The notes under the pieces were generated by a model. That model made no database searches. It was given only the letters and a program-made list of their open reading frames with translations, and was not told the origin of the DNA. Shown one piece after another: positions 22,347 to 30,731 of a DNA stretch of 64,000 bases. Location: contig NZ_JYKA01000010.1 of NCBI RefSeq assembly GCF_001676875.1, positions 1 through 64,000 of the forward strand. Reading direction: 5' to 3'. This DNA comes from Chromobacterium subtsugae (GTDB lineage: Bacteria; Pseudomonadota; Gammaproteobacteria; Burkholderiales; Chromobacteriaceae). Each line of letters starts with the position of its first letter. Position 1 is the first letter of the stretch. The position numbers and the translations under genes are program-made.

Positions 22347-22368
22347 TACCGCCAGCACCCATCCAGAA

Positions 22369-22392
22369 AAACCGCCTCCGGGCGGTTTTTTT
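22369..22392 (+). terminator. Hairpin between decoration and capsid genes
   Basis: AACCGCC-TCCG-GGCGGTT followed by TTTTT. A strong intrinsic terminator inside the late operon. It would need antitermination or partial read-through, and could set the ratio of decoration to capsid transcripts. Confidence 0.75.
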
Positions 22393-22411
22393 ATTCCCGA
22401 AAGGCTGATCC

Positions 22412-23458
22412 ATGCCCGCCAATATCCTCGACATCTTTCATCAGGATGCGTTCTCGGCCATCACGCTGACCGATGCAGTCCAGCGCAACCCGTACCAACC
22501 GAACGGTCTGGGTGAGCTCAACATTTTCGACCCCAACCCGATCCGCACCAAAGCGCTGGCGGTTGAGGAGCGGCAAGGCAAGCTGGTGCTGATCCCGTTC
22601 AGCGAGCGCGGCGGAGAAGGCACCCAGCGCACCACCGAGAAGCGCAAAATGCGATACTTCGACGTGCCGCGGCTGATGCATGACGACACCGTCTACGCCG
22701 AGGAGCTGCAAGGCATTCGCGAATTCGGCCAGGAATCCGTGCTGATGCAGGTGATGGAAGAGGTGGAGCGCCGCCTTTCCGGCCCCACTGGCCTGCTGGC
22801 TTCGGTGGAGTACACCAAGGAATACCTGCGGCTGGCCGCCGTGCAAGGTCTGTGTCTGAATCCCGGTGATGGCAGCGTGCTGTACAACTGGTTCGACGAA
22901 TTCGGAATCAAGCAGGCGCCGGAGGTGGGGTTCAATCTCGCCGCCGGCGTCGCCAACACCTTGCGCCCGATCTGCAATGGCATCACTCGCGCGATGGCGC
23001 GCGCTGCGCAAGGCTCGTTCACCTCCAGCACCCGCGTCCATGCGTTGTGTGGCGACGGTTTCTACGACCTGTTTTCCAATCACCCGGACGTGATCCGCAC
23101 CTTCCTGAACTGGAGCGATGCGGCCGAGTTGCGGAATAACGGTCAAGGGGGTGCCTTCGACTCCTTCGAGTTCGGCGGCATCCGCTGGTGGAACTACCGC
23201 GGCTCGGATGACAACGCCACGATCAAAATCCCGGACGACAAGGTCAAGTTCTTCCCGGTTGGCGCCCCTGGCATCTTCCGCGAAGCCAACGCGCCTGGCG
23301 AAACCGTAGACTGGGTCAACACCCCGGGCAAGCCGGTGTACGTACTGCCGATCTTCGATACCGTGCGCCGCATGTGGTGGAAGATGGAGACCTACTCCTA
23401 CCCGCTGTTCATCTGCACCCGTCCCGAGGTGTTGATGTCCGGCCGCGCGGAGTCCTGA
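22412..23458 (+). CDS. Major capsid protein (gpE family)
   Basis: 348 aa, the same length class as lambda gpE (341). Recognisable by DIFHQDAFSAITLTDAVQRN, IPFSERGGEG, the helix-rich middle (YAEELQGIREFG), RVHALCGDGFYDLFSNHPDV and the ending METYSYPLFICTRPEVL. HK97-fold shell subunit. Confidence 0.92.
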   Translation: MPANILDIFHQDAFSAITLTDAVQRNPYQPNGLGELNIFDPNPIRTKALAVEERQGKLVLIPFSERGGEGTQRTTEKRKMRYFDVPRLMHDDTVYAEELQGIREFGQESVLMQVMEEVERRLSGPTGLLASVEYTKEYLRLAAVQGLCLNPGDGSVLYNWFDEFGIKQAPEVGFNLAAGVANTLRPICNGITRAMARAAQGSFTSSTRVHALCGDGFYDLFSNHPDVIRTFLNWSDAAELRNNGQGGAFDSFEFGGIRWWNYRGSDDNATIKIPDDKVKFFPVGAPGIFREANAPGETVDWVNTPGKPVYVLPIFDTVRRMWWKMETYSYPLFICTRPEVLMSGRAES

Positions 23459-23460
23459 CC

Positions 23461-23787
23461 GTGATCGACTGGGACGCCGCAGTCCTCGCGCCGCTGGAGG
23501 GGGTGTTTGGCGAGCCGGTGACGTACACCACGACCACCGGCCAGTCGATTTCCATCTCCGGCGTGTTCGACGAGGCATACCGCGCTGTCGACGGATTGGG
23601 CGGGTCGATCTACACCTCCACCTCCCAGCCGGTGCTGGGTATCCGGGCGGCCGCGCTGCCGTTCCCGCCGCAGTCAGGCGACGTAGTCGCCATCCTGCGG
23701 ACGGGCATCGTCTACTCGGTGGCGGATGTTCACCCTGACGGCCACGGCGCCATCAAGCTGATGCTCAACTACGTGTCCGGAGGTTGA
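23461..23787 (+). CDS. Head-tail joining protein (gpFII-like)
   Basis: 108 aa with GTG start two bases after the capsid stop (VIDWDAAVLAPLEGVFGEPVTY...). The beta-rich sequence with GIRAAALPFPPQSGDVV and YSVADVHPDGHG fits the gpFII/ATP-binding sugar-transporter-like head-tail adaptor family. A longer ATG-started version would overlap the capsid gene heavily and was rejected. Confidence 0.75.
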   Translation: MIDWDAAVLAPLEGVFGEPVTYTTTTGQSISISGVFDEAYRAVDGLGGSIYTSTSQPVLGIRAAALPFPPQSGDVVAILRTGIVYSVADVHPDGHGAIKLMLNYVSGG

Positions 23788-23788
23788 C

Positions 23789-24325
23789 ATGCTGTTCCGC
23801 ACCCAACTCCGAAGCGCGGTGGTGGCGGCGCTGCAGGCGGCCAACACGCTGGCCGGCCAGAAGGTCTATGTGCCGCGCGACCTCCCCACCACACCTCCCG
23901 GCATGCCGCTGATCCTGGTGCAGACCCCAATGGAGCGCAAGCAGGGCCGTGGCCCGCTGGGCGCTCCCCAGTTCTTAACCACAGCTACGGTAGCGGTCAA
24001 TGCCAGGGTGGTTGGCGCCAGCGCCGGTGAGGCCGAGTCGCTGCTGGACACCCTCTGCGATCAGATCGAAAACGCCGTACTCACCAACTACACCGTGCTG
24101 CGCATGGTGCAGCAGGTGCTGGCGGTGGAAACCGAGATCGAGGTGACTGGCCAGCAGCGTGAGCATCTGGGCGAGGCCTGGCTGCGATTCGACTTCGAAT
24201 ACCCCGAGGTGTTCGAGCCTTCTATCAATCAGCCGCTCATCGATGTCCACGGTGCGGTGTCGGCTACCGTCGGCACGGCAAGTGCCCCGCCGGTCGAGTT
24301 CGATTTCTCCATTCATCAGGAGTGA
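23789..24325 (+). CDS. Tail terminator/completion protein
   Basis: 178 aa. The alternating beta/alpha pattern with LRSAVVAALQAANTLAGQKVYVPRDLP, PLILVQTPMERKQ and AWLRFDFEYPEVFEP matches the family of tail-terminator proteins found between head-joining genes and tail sheath in Mu-like myophages. It should cap the tail tube and dock to the head. Confidence 0.65.
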   Translation: MLFRTQLRSAVVAALQAANTLAGQKVYVPRDLPTTPPGMPLILVQTPMERKQGRGPLGAPQFLTTATVAVNARVVGASAGEAESLLDTLCDQIENAVLTNYTVLRMVQQVLAVETEIEVTGQQREHLGEAWLRFDFEYPEVFEPSINQPLIDVHGAVSATVGTASAPPVEFDFSIHQE

Positions 24326-24328
24326 CCC

Positions 24329-24520
24329 ATGTATGTCAAACCCAAGGCTGGGTTCGCTATCCGCGACCCCGACCTGCTCGACCTATTGCCCGCCGCCGGC
24401 CGCGAGGTTCCCGATACCGATTACTGGCTGCGCCGGCTCCGCGATGGCGATGTTGAGCAGGTAGCGCTGGCTGTGTCCGTGGACGCCACCGACACGGCCA
24501 AGAAAGGCGGTGATAAATGA
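24329..24520 (+). CDS. DUF2635 protein (Mu gp38-like)
   Basis: 63 aa. The sequence MYVKPKAGFAIRDPDLLDLLPAAGREVPDTDYWLRRLRDGDV is the DUF2635 pattern. The gene always precedes the sheath in Mu-like phages; its function is unknown. The stop overlaps the sheath start by 4 bp. Confidence 0.85.
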   Translation: MYVKPKAGFAIRDPDLLDLLPAAGREVPDTDYWLRRLRDGDVEQVALAVSVDATDTAKKGGDK

Positions 24521-26013
24521 CCATTCCCTTCAAGACCATTCCGCAGGCCCTGCGCGTCGGGCTGTTCTACGCAGAGATGGACAACAGCCGAGCCAACACC
24601 GCGCAGGCCAGCCAGCGCGCGCTGATCATCGGCCAGGCGACCGCCGCCGCCATCGTGATGGGAACGGTGCCGAATGTGCCCGTCATCAGCCAGGGCGTCG
24701 CGGATGCCCAGACCGTGGGCGGCCCCAACTCCATGCTGGCGCTGCTGACCGCGTGGTATCGCAAAAACGACCAGTTCGGCGAGGTGTGGTATCTGCCGCT
24801 GGCCGATGATCCCGGCGCCACGCCGGCTGCCGGCAGCATCACCATCGCCAGCGCGCCGACGGCGGCGGGGACGTTCTATCTGTACGTGGCCGGCATCCGC
24901 TACGCCATCCCGGTACTGCCGACGCAGCAACCGGCGCAGATCGCGGCCTATATCGCCAGCGTGCTGTCGGCCGACGCCGGCTGCCCGCTGCTGGCCACCA
25001 ACGCCGCCAACAGCGCGGTGGTGACGCTGACGGCGGTCAACAAAGGGCCGTGCGGCAACGACATCGATCTGCGGCTGAACTACCTGGGCCCGACCGGCGG
25101 GGAAACCATGCCGGCCGGCCTGGGTGTTCAGATCGCCGCCATGTCCGGCGGCGCGACGGCGCCCAGCTTGGCGACAGCGCTGGCGAACCTGGGGGACCAG
25201 CCGTTCGATTTCATCGTCTGCCCGTTCAACGACACCACCAGCCTCAACGCGCTGCAGCAGTTCATGAACGACCAGACCGGCCGCTGGAGCTACGCCAAGC
25301 AACTTTACGGCCACGTGTTCACCGCGCTGCGCGGCACGCTGGGCGCGCTGACGACCTTCGGTGTCACGCGCAACAACCAGCACGAAACGGTGATGGGCTT
25401 CTACGACAGCCCGACGCCGGCGTGGCTGTGGGCCGCGGCTACCGCCGCCGCCACGGCCGTCAGCGTGCGCGCCGACCCGGCCCAGCCGCTGCAGACCGTG
25501 CCGCTGATCGGCGTGCTGGCGCCGCCGGTGCAGAGCCGTTTCCAGCTGACCGATCGCAACACCCTGCTGTACGACGGCATCAGCACCTTCACAGTGGCGC
25601 AGGACGGCACCGTGGCGATCGAGAACCTGATCACCACCTACCAGAAAAACGCGTTCGGCAATGCGGACAACAGCTATCTGGAGGTGGAGACGATGTTCAC
25701 CCTGGCCTATGTGGTGCGGTTCCTGCGCACCCGGGTCACCAGCAAGTTCGCGCGCGTGAAGCTGGCCGCAGACGGCACCAAATTCGCGCCGGGCTCCAAC
25801 ATCGTCACCCCGTCGACAATCCGCGGGGAGTTGGTGGCCGCGTATGGCGAGCTGGAGCACGCCGGCATCGTGCAGAAAAGCGCCGCATTCAAGGCTGCGC
25901 TGATCGTCGAACTGGATGCCAGCAACCCCGGCCGCGTCAATGTTTTGTTCGCGCCGACGCTGGTCAATCAGCTCCGTATTTTCGCGCTGCTCAACCAATT
26001 CCGGTTGATGTAA
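24517..26013 (+). CDS. Contractile tail sheath protein (Mu gpL family)
   Basis: 498 aa. Recognised by the N-terminal IPFKTIPQALRVGLFYAEMDNSRA, the central WGAAT-like AWLWAAATAAATAVSVRADPAQPLQTVPLIGV, and LTDRNTLLYDGISTFTV with VRFLRTRVTSKFARVKLA. Polymerises around the tube and contracts at injection, proving that this phage is a myovirus even though its head genes are lambda-like. Confidence 0.92.
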   Translation: MTIPFKTIPQALRVGLFYAEMDNSRANTAQASQRALIIGQATAAAIVMGTVPNVPVISQGVADAQTVGGPNSMLALLTAWYRKNDQFGEVWYLPLADDPGATPAAGSITIASAPTAAGTFYLYVAGIRYAIPVLPTQQPAQIAAYIASVLSADAGCPLLATNAANSAVVTLTAVNKGPCGNDIDLRLNYLGPTGGETMPAGLGVQIAAMSGGATAPSLATALANLGDQPFDFIVCPFNDTTSLNALQQFMNDQTGRWSYAKQLYGHVFTALRGTLGALTTFGVTRNNQHETVMGFYDSPTPAWLWAAATAAATAVSVRADPAQPLQTVPLIGVLAPPVQSRFQLTDRNTLLYDGISTFTVAQDGTVAIENLITTYQKNAFGNADNSYLEVETMFTLAYVVRFLRTRVTSKFARVKLAADGTKFAPGSNIVTPSTIRGELVAAYGELEHAGIVQKSAAFKAALIVELDASNPGRVNVLFAPTLVNQLRIFALLNQFRLM

Positions 26014-26028
26014 GCCGTCACCCACAGA

Positions 26029-26053
26029 AACGCCGCCTTCGGGCGGCGTTTTG
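26029..26053 (+). terminator. Hairpin between sheath and tube genes
   Basis: AACGCCGCC-TTCG-GGCGGCGTT followed by TT. A strong UUCG tetraloop hairpin; the T-run is short, so it may act more as an mRNA stability element than a full terminator. Confidence 0.5.
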
Positions 26054-26070
26054 CATTTCTGGGAGCCAAC

Positions 26071-26442
26071 ATGGCAGTAGACAACACTTACCTGCTCGCA
26101 GGCACCTGCCAGCTGAGCGTCAATGGCACCTCGTACATGGTGGCCGGCGATTTCGGTTACAGCCCGGCCAAGGTCAAGCGGGAGACCAAAGCCGGCCGCG
26201 ACGGCGTGCACGGTTATTCGGAGACGCCGATTCCTGGATTCATCAAGGCCAAGCTGCGCGACAGCGGCAACCTGACCGTGGCCGAGCTGAGCACGATGAC
26301 CAACGTCACCGTCACCCTGCAGCTTGCCAACGGCAAAACCGTGGTCGGCCGCAACATGTGGACGGTGGAATCCCCGGAAGTTGACTCGGTCGAGGCCGAG
26401 ATCGACGTTCGCTGGGAAGGCATGAGCGTGGAGGAAGCATGA
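26071..26442 (+). CDS. Tail tube protein (Mu gpM family)
   Basis: 123 aa. The pattern TYLLAGTCQLSVNGTSYMVAGDFGYSP followed by GRDGVHGYSETPIPGFIKAKL and LANGKTVVGRNMWTVESPEVDSVEAEIDVRWEG is the phage-tube family (PF10618 type). Forms the inner tube of the contractile tail. Confidence 0.9.
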   Translation: MAVDNTYLLAGTCQLSVNGTSYMVAGDFGYSPAKVKRETKAGRDGVHGYSETPIPGFIKAKLRDSGNLTVAELSTMTNVTVTLQLANGKTVVGRNMWTVESPEVDSVEAEIDVRWEGMSVEEA

Positions 26443-26717
26443 TGAGCGAAGCCCAAAAAACGGAAGTCGCCGATGAGCTGACCCTGGAACTGCGCAAGCC
26501 CGTTGGACTGGGCGATGAGCAGTTCCACGTTCTGGAATTGCGGGAGCCGCTGGTGGACGAGCTGGAGAAATTCCACGAGCAGCTGGAAAAGAAAACGCCG
26601 ATCTTCGCCACGAAATTCCTGATCTCCCTGGTCAGCGGCGTTCCAGTTGCTGCAATCGGCCGCCTGGGCGCCCGCGACTTCAAGGCGGCTGAGGCATATC
26701 TGGCCAATTTTTTCTGA
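26439..26717 (+). CDS. Tail assembly chaperone, short form (Mu gp41-like)
   Basis: 92 aa. The sequence LELRKPVGLGDEQFHVLELREPLVDELEKF matches the Mu gp41/Phage_TAC_7 family. The gene ends with the slippery heptamer TTTTTTC immediately followed by the TGA stop (26708-26717), which allows a -1 shift into the extension at 26714-26875. The chaperones bind the tape measure and control tail length. Confidence 0.85.
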   Translation: MMSEAQKTEVADELTLELRKPVGLGDEQFHVLELREPLVDELEKFHEQLEKKTPIFATKFLISLVSGVPVAAIGRLGARDFKAAEAYLANFF

Positions 26718-26875
26718 CCCAGCCAGCCGGCCAGCTGCCGGCCGACTGGCAGGACATCGTGGCAGACGTGACCAAGTTTTACAGTTGGGGGCCTCATGAC
26801 GCCGGCGGCCTGACCTGGGCGCGGCTGGCGCGATGGCACCGGCAAATGCTGAGGATGTGCAATGGCGGCAGCTGA
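26714..26875 (+). CDS. -1 frameshift extension of the tail assembly chaperone (gp41/42 long form)
   Basis: After slipping on T-TTT-TTC, ribosomes read CTG ACC CAG and continue for 53 codons to a TGA at 26873. The extension contains ADWQDIVADVTKFYSWGPHD and LARWHRQMLRMCNG, the Trp/Tyr-rich pattern of gpT/gpE'-type extensions. No start codon or ribosome site serves this frame alone. The tape measure ATG at 26862 lies inside it, as in other phages. Confidence 0.75.
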   Translation: MTQPAGQLPADWQDIVADVTKFYSWGPHDAGGLTWARLARWHRQMLRMCNGGS

Positions 26876-29030
26876 CAATCAATTCCGGATCCGGATCACG
26901 GCGCAAGACCAGGCTGGACCCATCGTCCAGAAGCTGGAGGCGCGACTGGGCAAGTTCGCTACCCGGCTGGCGCTAGGGAAGAAAGTCGACGACCTGTCGA
27001 AATCCCAGCTGGAGCAGCGCGTCACCCAGCGTTTCGACGGGTTGGCCAAAAAAATCCAGGGCATCGGCACCGCGCTGGGCAGTACCGCCAGCAACCTGTC
27101 CGCCCCGGTATCCGCCATTGCCGGCGGCGCCATCATCGCCGGCATCACCGCTTCCGCCACCAGCTGGGCCAGCTATGGCAATTCCGTGCTGCGCACGGCG
27201 CAGATGACGGGTGTTGGCACGGACGAATTGCAGAAGCTGCGCGGCGCCGCGAAGCTGGCGGGCGTCGAAGCGGAGCAGCTCGATGGCGGCATCAGCGCGC
27301 TGGGCAGCACCCTCAACGATGCCGCCAACGGCCGGAACATGGCGGCGCTGGCCATGCTCAACCGGCTGGGCATCAGCATCCACCGCACCAAGGACGGCGC
27401 GGTGGACACGTCGGCAGCGTTGAAGGACCTGGCGCAGGTGATGGTCAGCCCCAAGATGTCGGCGCAGACCAAGTCAATGATCGCCGGGCAGTTTGGCGTT
27501 CAGGGCCTGATGCCCATGCTGATGGATGGCCGCAAGAAGCTGGAAGACGACATGGCCAAGACCAAGGCCATGGGCGCGGTGCAAACCCCGGAGCAGCTGA
27601 AAGCGGCCGACCAGGCCAAGCGCCACGAACGCGAAGCCGGGCTGGGCCACCAGCGCGCCAGCAACTGGTTGGGCGATTTCGTCGGCCCGATCTACAGCAA
27701 GCTGATGGAGAGCGCTGCCAAGATGCTGTCCGAGCATCCAGGCGCGACGCTGGCTGGCGGCGCCGCTGTCGGCTTGGGCGGCTCGTGGCTGCTGCGGAAG
27801 GGGCTGTCCGCCATCAGTAACCGGATGATCGAATCCGTGGTCAAGCAGGTCAGCCAGGAGCTGGCCGGCGGCGCGGCGAAGGTCGCCGGCCAGGCTGCTG
27901 CATCAGAGGCGGCTGCCGCCGCCAGCGCCGGCGTCAAACAGCTCAGCCGCGTCACGTTGCCATTTTTTGGCGAGTTGGCCAGCCGCCTGTCGCTGGGGCT
28001 GGGGCTGCTGCTGGAGTCGCCGGAGCTGAACCGCGGCGAGAACGAGTTCGTGCGCGCGCAGCAGCAGCGAAACGGAACAGCATCGAGCCGCTGGCATGGC
28101 CTGGACATGAACGGCAAGGCGTTTGCCGACCTGAAGGACAAGGCCAAGGCGGCCTATCAGCCCTGGTACGAGTTTGGCGACGAGAACGCGCTGCAGTACA
28201 TGAGCCGTTACATCAAGGAAAATCCGCAGGCCAAGCCGACCGGTTGGACCGACGCGGCGCAGGCCGCGCCAGCGGCTGGCCAGCGGCTGGCCCAGGCAGC
28301 CCAGTCGGAGTTGCCGCAAAAGGCGCAGTCTGCCAAGGCGCTGCCCCGCGGTGTCCGCAACAATAATCCCGGCAATCTGCAGTTCGTTGGCCAGGCTGGC
28401 GCGGTGAAAGAAGCCGGCGCCGGCGGGCGGTTCGCCGTTTTCGACACACCGGAAGCGGGGCTGAACGCCATGGCCAAGCAACTCAAACGCTATTCGAACT
28501 CCGGGCTCACCTCTGTTCAGTCCATCATTCAGAAGTGGGCTCCAAAGTCGGAAAACAATACTGCAGCGTATGTGGCGGCCGTCGCCAAGCGCATGGGGGT
28601 TGATAGCAATCAGCGACTGAACCTGGGAAGCACCGATGTGATGCGCTCTCTGATGGACGCCATGATCGTCCGCGAGAACGGCCACAACCCTTACTCCGCA
28701 CAGATGCTTGATGCTTCTGCAGCGGTCGGAGTGAACTACAAAGGAAAATCGCGTGCCGCCGGCACGGTCTCTCCAAGGAGTGCCTCAGCCCCCTCTTCCG
28801 CAGCCACTCGTTCGGAATCATCGTCGGTTGCTCTGGATCCGGCGCAGAAGATGCTGATCGACCAGCTGCGCTCGCTGCAGGATGCGGTGGCCAAGCTCTC
28901 GGATGCCAAAATCCACATCGCGGTTAGCGGCCTGCCGGCTGGCGCGCGCGCTACTGCGTCCGGCGGACAGGCCACGGTGAGCAGCGCATCCAAGTACAAC
29001 TACTCAATGCCGGAGATGATCTCGCCGTAG
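26862..29030 (+). CDS. Tape measure protein with C-terminal muralytic domain
   Basis: 722 aa. The N-terminal half has the tape measure signature: helical coiled coil, then SAPVSAIAGGAIIAGITASATSWA-like hydrophobic region, MTGVGTDELQKLRGAAKLAGV and QFGVQGLMPMLMDG in separate blocks. From about residue 490 a globular domain starts GVRNNNPGNLQFVGQAGA and includes FDTPEAGLNAMAKQL. This is the N-N-P-G-N-L signature of phage structural peptidoglycan hydrolases (P5-like). It would open a hole in the wall during injection. Confidence 0.88.
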   Translation: MAAADNQFRIRITAQDQAGPIVQKLEARLGKFATRLALGKKVDDLSKSQLEQRVTQRFDGLAKKIQGIGTALGSTASNLSAPVSAIAGGAIIAGITASATSWASYGNSVLRTAQMTGVGTDELQKLRGAAKLAGVEAEQLDGGISALGSTLNDAANGRNMAALAMLNRLGISIHRTKDGAVDTSAALKDLAQVMVSPKMSAQTKSMIAGQFGVQGLMPMLMDGRKKLEDDMAKTKAMGAVQTPEQLKAADQAKRHEREAGLGHQRASNWLGDFVGPIYSKLMESAAKMLSEHPGATLAGGAAVGLGGSWLLRKGLSAISNRMIESVVKQVSQELAGGAAKVAGQAAASEAAAAASAGVKQLSRVTLPFFGELASRLSLGLGLLLESPELNRGENEFVRAQQQRNGTASSRWHGLDMNGKAFADLKDKAKAAYQPWYEFGDENALQYMSRYIKENPQAKPTGWTDAAQAAPAAGQRLAQAAQSELPQKAQSAKALPRGVRNNNPGNLQFVGQAGAVKEAGAGGRFAVFDTPEAGLNAMAKQLKRYSNSGLTSVQSIIQKWAPKSENNTAAYVAAVAKRMGVDSNQRLNLGSTDVMRSLMDAMIVRENGHNPYSAQMLDASAAVGVNYKGKSRAAGTVSPRSASAPSSAATRSESSSVALDPAQKMLIDQLRSLQDAVAKLSDAKIHIAVSGLPAGARATASGGQATVSSASKYNYSMPEMISP

Positions 29031-29360
29031 GCATGCACGACGGCTGACCGAGCCGATCCACGCACGTGGCAATCGATCAAGTTCTGCGTGCCTTCGACGA
29101 TACTAGGATGAACTCGCTCACGAAAAAAACGGTCAAATCTATTGCATTCCGTCATCGCCGAATTTTTCGCGCTCGACTTTCGAGATGCTTGGCGCGTGAT
29201 GCGTTGTAGGCTTGCAAAATTCTCGCAAGATTTTTCACCACCTTTTTTCGTGAGCACATACAATACGTACGTACATACGCATGTACGTACACACGCATGA
29301 TTTCGGACAGCTCATCGCAAGTCGTGAAATTTGGCAAGCGTTCGTTCATAGGGAATCATC
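29031..29360. other. Non-coding gap with an operator-like inverted repeat
   Basis: 330 bp upstream of the Doc module with no supported gene. It holds a perfect inverted repeat, GTACGTACAT (29267-29276) and ATGTACGTAC (29281-29290) around ACGC. A partial further copy of the GTAC/CGCATG pattern extends to about 29300. The position 70 bp before the antitoxin gene suggests the module's autoregulatory operator. Confidence 0.5.
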
Positions 29361-29576
29361 ATGGAAAAGTCCAAACAAAGCATCGTCGTCGAGTCCAGCA
29401 GCAAACGGGATACGGTAGCGCACAACGTGACTCGCAACACATACGGGATCGACATCAAGAAGCGTACCGCTGTTAAGCCAGTAGCTGCTTGCACGTCGAC
29501 AGAGTCGGTCGTTTCTTCCGCTAAAAAAGTGATCGTTGAACACAGCAAAGTGATAAAGGCCCTTGCCGATCGCTAA
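29361..29576 (+). CDS. Putative antitoxin of a Doc module
   Basis: 71 aa (MEKSKQSIVVESSSKRDTVAHNVTRNTYGIDIKKR...), Ser/Lys-rich, likely partly unstructured. It overlaps the doc gene by 14 bp in the usual antitoxin-first order. No Phd motif is obvious, so the antitoxin family is unassigned. A DNA-binding role would be expected at the inverted repeat upstream. Confidence 0.55.
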   Translation: MEKSKQSIVVESSSKRDTVAHNVTRNTYGIDIKKRTAVKPVAACTSTESVVSSAKKVIVEHSKVIKALADR

Positions 29577-29958
29577 CAGGGCCATTTCGCCTGGGCAAGT
29601 TCAAGAAATCCACGATCTGATCTTGGCGGATGAACCCGGTCTTGCTGGCCGGGCTGACATGGGCAAATTGGAAGGTGCCCTAGAACGGGTTGAGAACCTA
29701 AAGCTGTACGTTGAGATCGACGACGTTTTTGATCATGCTGCCATGTACGCCATCAGCCTGGCCAGAGGTCACGTTTTCACTGATGCCAACAAACGTACGG
29801 CTCTTGTCACCGCCCTGACCTACCTTAAGCAGCAAGGATTCACTGTTGAACGGAATCCAGAGCTTGAGCAGATCATGGTTGACGTTGCTAAAGGAAGTAT
29901 CGAACGCAGCGATCTGGCCGACCTTCTGTTCTCACTGGCCCACAGACAGCCAAATTAG
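29563..29958 (+). CDS. doc: Doc-type toxin (Fic/Doc fold)
   Basis: 131 aa. The motif HVFTDANKRTALV is the Doc version of the Fic catalytic loop (H-x-F-x-D-A-N-K-R). In phage P1, Doc phosphorylates elongation factor Tu and stops translation. The start is a TTG with AAAGG five bases upstream, because ATG codons come too late in the domain. The module may keep the prophage in the population or block other phages. Confidence 0.88.
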   Translation: MPIANRAISPGQVQEIHDLILADEPGLAGRADMGKLEGALERVENLKLYVEIDDVFDHAAMYAISLARGHVFTDANKRTALVTALTYLKQQGFTVERNPELEQIMVDVAKGSIERSDLADLLFSLAHRQPN

Positions 29959-29961
29959 CTC

Positions 29962-29988
29962 AAAAAGCCCCGCCACCGCGGGGCTTTT
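29962..29988. terminator. Bidirectional terminator after doc
   Basis: AAAAA-GCCCCGC-CACC-GCGGGGC-TTTT. It serves doc on the plus strand and the secreted-protein gene at 30005-30292 on the minus strand. Confidence 0.8.
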
Positions 29989-30004
29989 GCTTTCCGAGAC
30001 CGAA

Positions 30005-30292
30005 CTATACGTTGCCGGCCAGCCGCTGCCGGTACTCGTTGACCATCTCCTTCGTCACATCCTTTTCGTAGCAGATGGGGGCCTCACCACCTGGCCGGCT
30101 GTACGCGCTACGGCGCCCGCATGAGCTGCCGTTGCGGGCGGTGTTGTAGGGGCATGGACAGTTACCGGAGTAGGAATCGATCGACTCCTTGATGATGGCC
30201 CGTTTGATCTGCTGGTCAGTCATCTGCTTGGCTTCTACGGCGCCAACGGAAATGAGCGCAACAGCAAGAGCGAGTGTGATTTTCCTGAGCAT
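30005..30292 (-). CDS. Small secreted Cys-rich protein
   Basis: 95 aa from the ATG at 30292 (GGAG upstream). Signal peptide MLRKITLALAVALISVGAVEA, then a short domain with SYSGNCPCPYNTARNGSSCG and GEAPICYEKDVT: four Cys likely in disulfides. I recognise this as a small, widely scattered secreted family without a known role. A lysogenic-conversion gene. Confidence 0.65.
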   Translation of the reverse strand: MLRKITLALAVALISVGAVEAKQMTDQQIKRAIIKESIDSYSGNCPCPYNTARNGSSCGRRSAYSRPGGEAPICYEKDVTKEMVNEYRQRLAGNV

Positions 30293-30390
30293 TATTTTCT
30301 CCTCTTTCATGGGAAGGTAGAGCTTCATGCTGGAGCCGACACATTGTCAATGTCATAATGCTTGCTCCTTGATGAAACTGGACCACAACC

Positions 30391-30555
30391 ATGAAAAAAG
30401 CTCTCTTGCTGATCGCCGCCCTCTCCCTAGCCCTCCCGGCAGTCTCCTTCGCCGGCAAGCACGGCGGTGGCCACTACGCCGGCGGCAAAGGCTCCTCGCA
30501 CAAGGGCGGCCACTACAAGAACAAAGCAACGAATGACCACTATCGCAAGCGCTAA
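30391..30555 (+). CDS. 54-aa secreted Gly/His/Lys-rich peptide
   Basis: Signal peptide MKKALLLIAALSLALPAVSFA followed by a mature part of about 33 residues rich in Gly, His and Lys (GKHGGGHYAGGKGSSHKGGH...). No ribosome site stronger than weak A-rich bases. Such His-rich peptides may bind metal. Followed by a terminator. Confidence 0.5.
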   Translation: MKKALLLIAALSLALPAVSFAGKHGGGHYAGGKGSSHKGGHYKNKATNDHYRKR

Positions 30556-30574
30556 GCCAGCAACGGCTTAAAGT

Positions 30575-30604
30575 AAAAGGCCCCGCAACCGCGGGGCTTT
30601 GTCT
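30575..30604 (+). terminator. Intrinsic terminator after the secreted peptide
   Basis: GCCCCGC-AACC-GCGGGGC followed by TTTGTCTTT, on the plus strand; A-rich upstream. Confidence 0.7.
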
Positions 30605-30731
30605 TTGCCAGCCTCACGTTTCGACGTGGGGCTTTTTTTCGTCCACGGCTAGGGAACGCGACCCGAAAAGCGGGGTGTACACCTGCCCTGCCTGCCGCTG
30701 GACTCCCCTTCCCAGGTGTTAGGAGCGTGAC

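Noticed and set aside
24421-26211. 596-codon minus-strand frame
   Set aside because: Antisense to the tail sheath gene; Arg/Ala/His-rich mirrored sequence.
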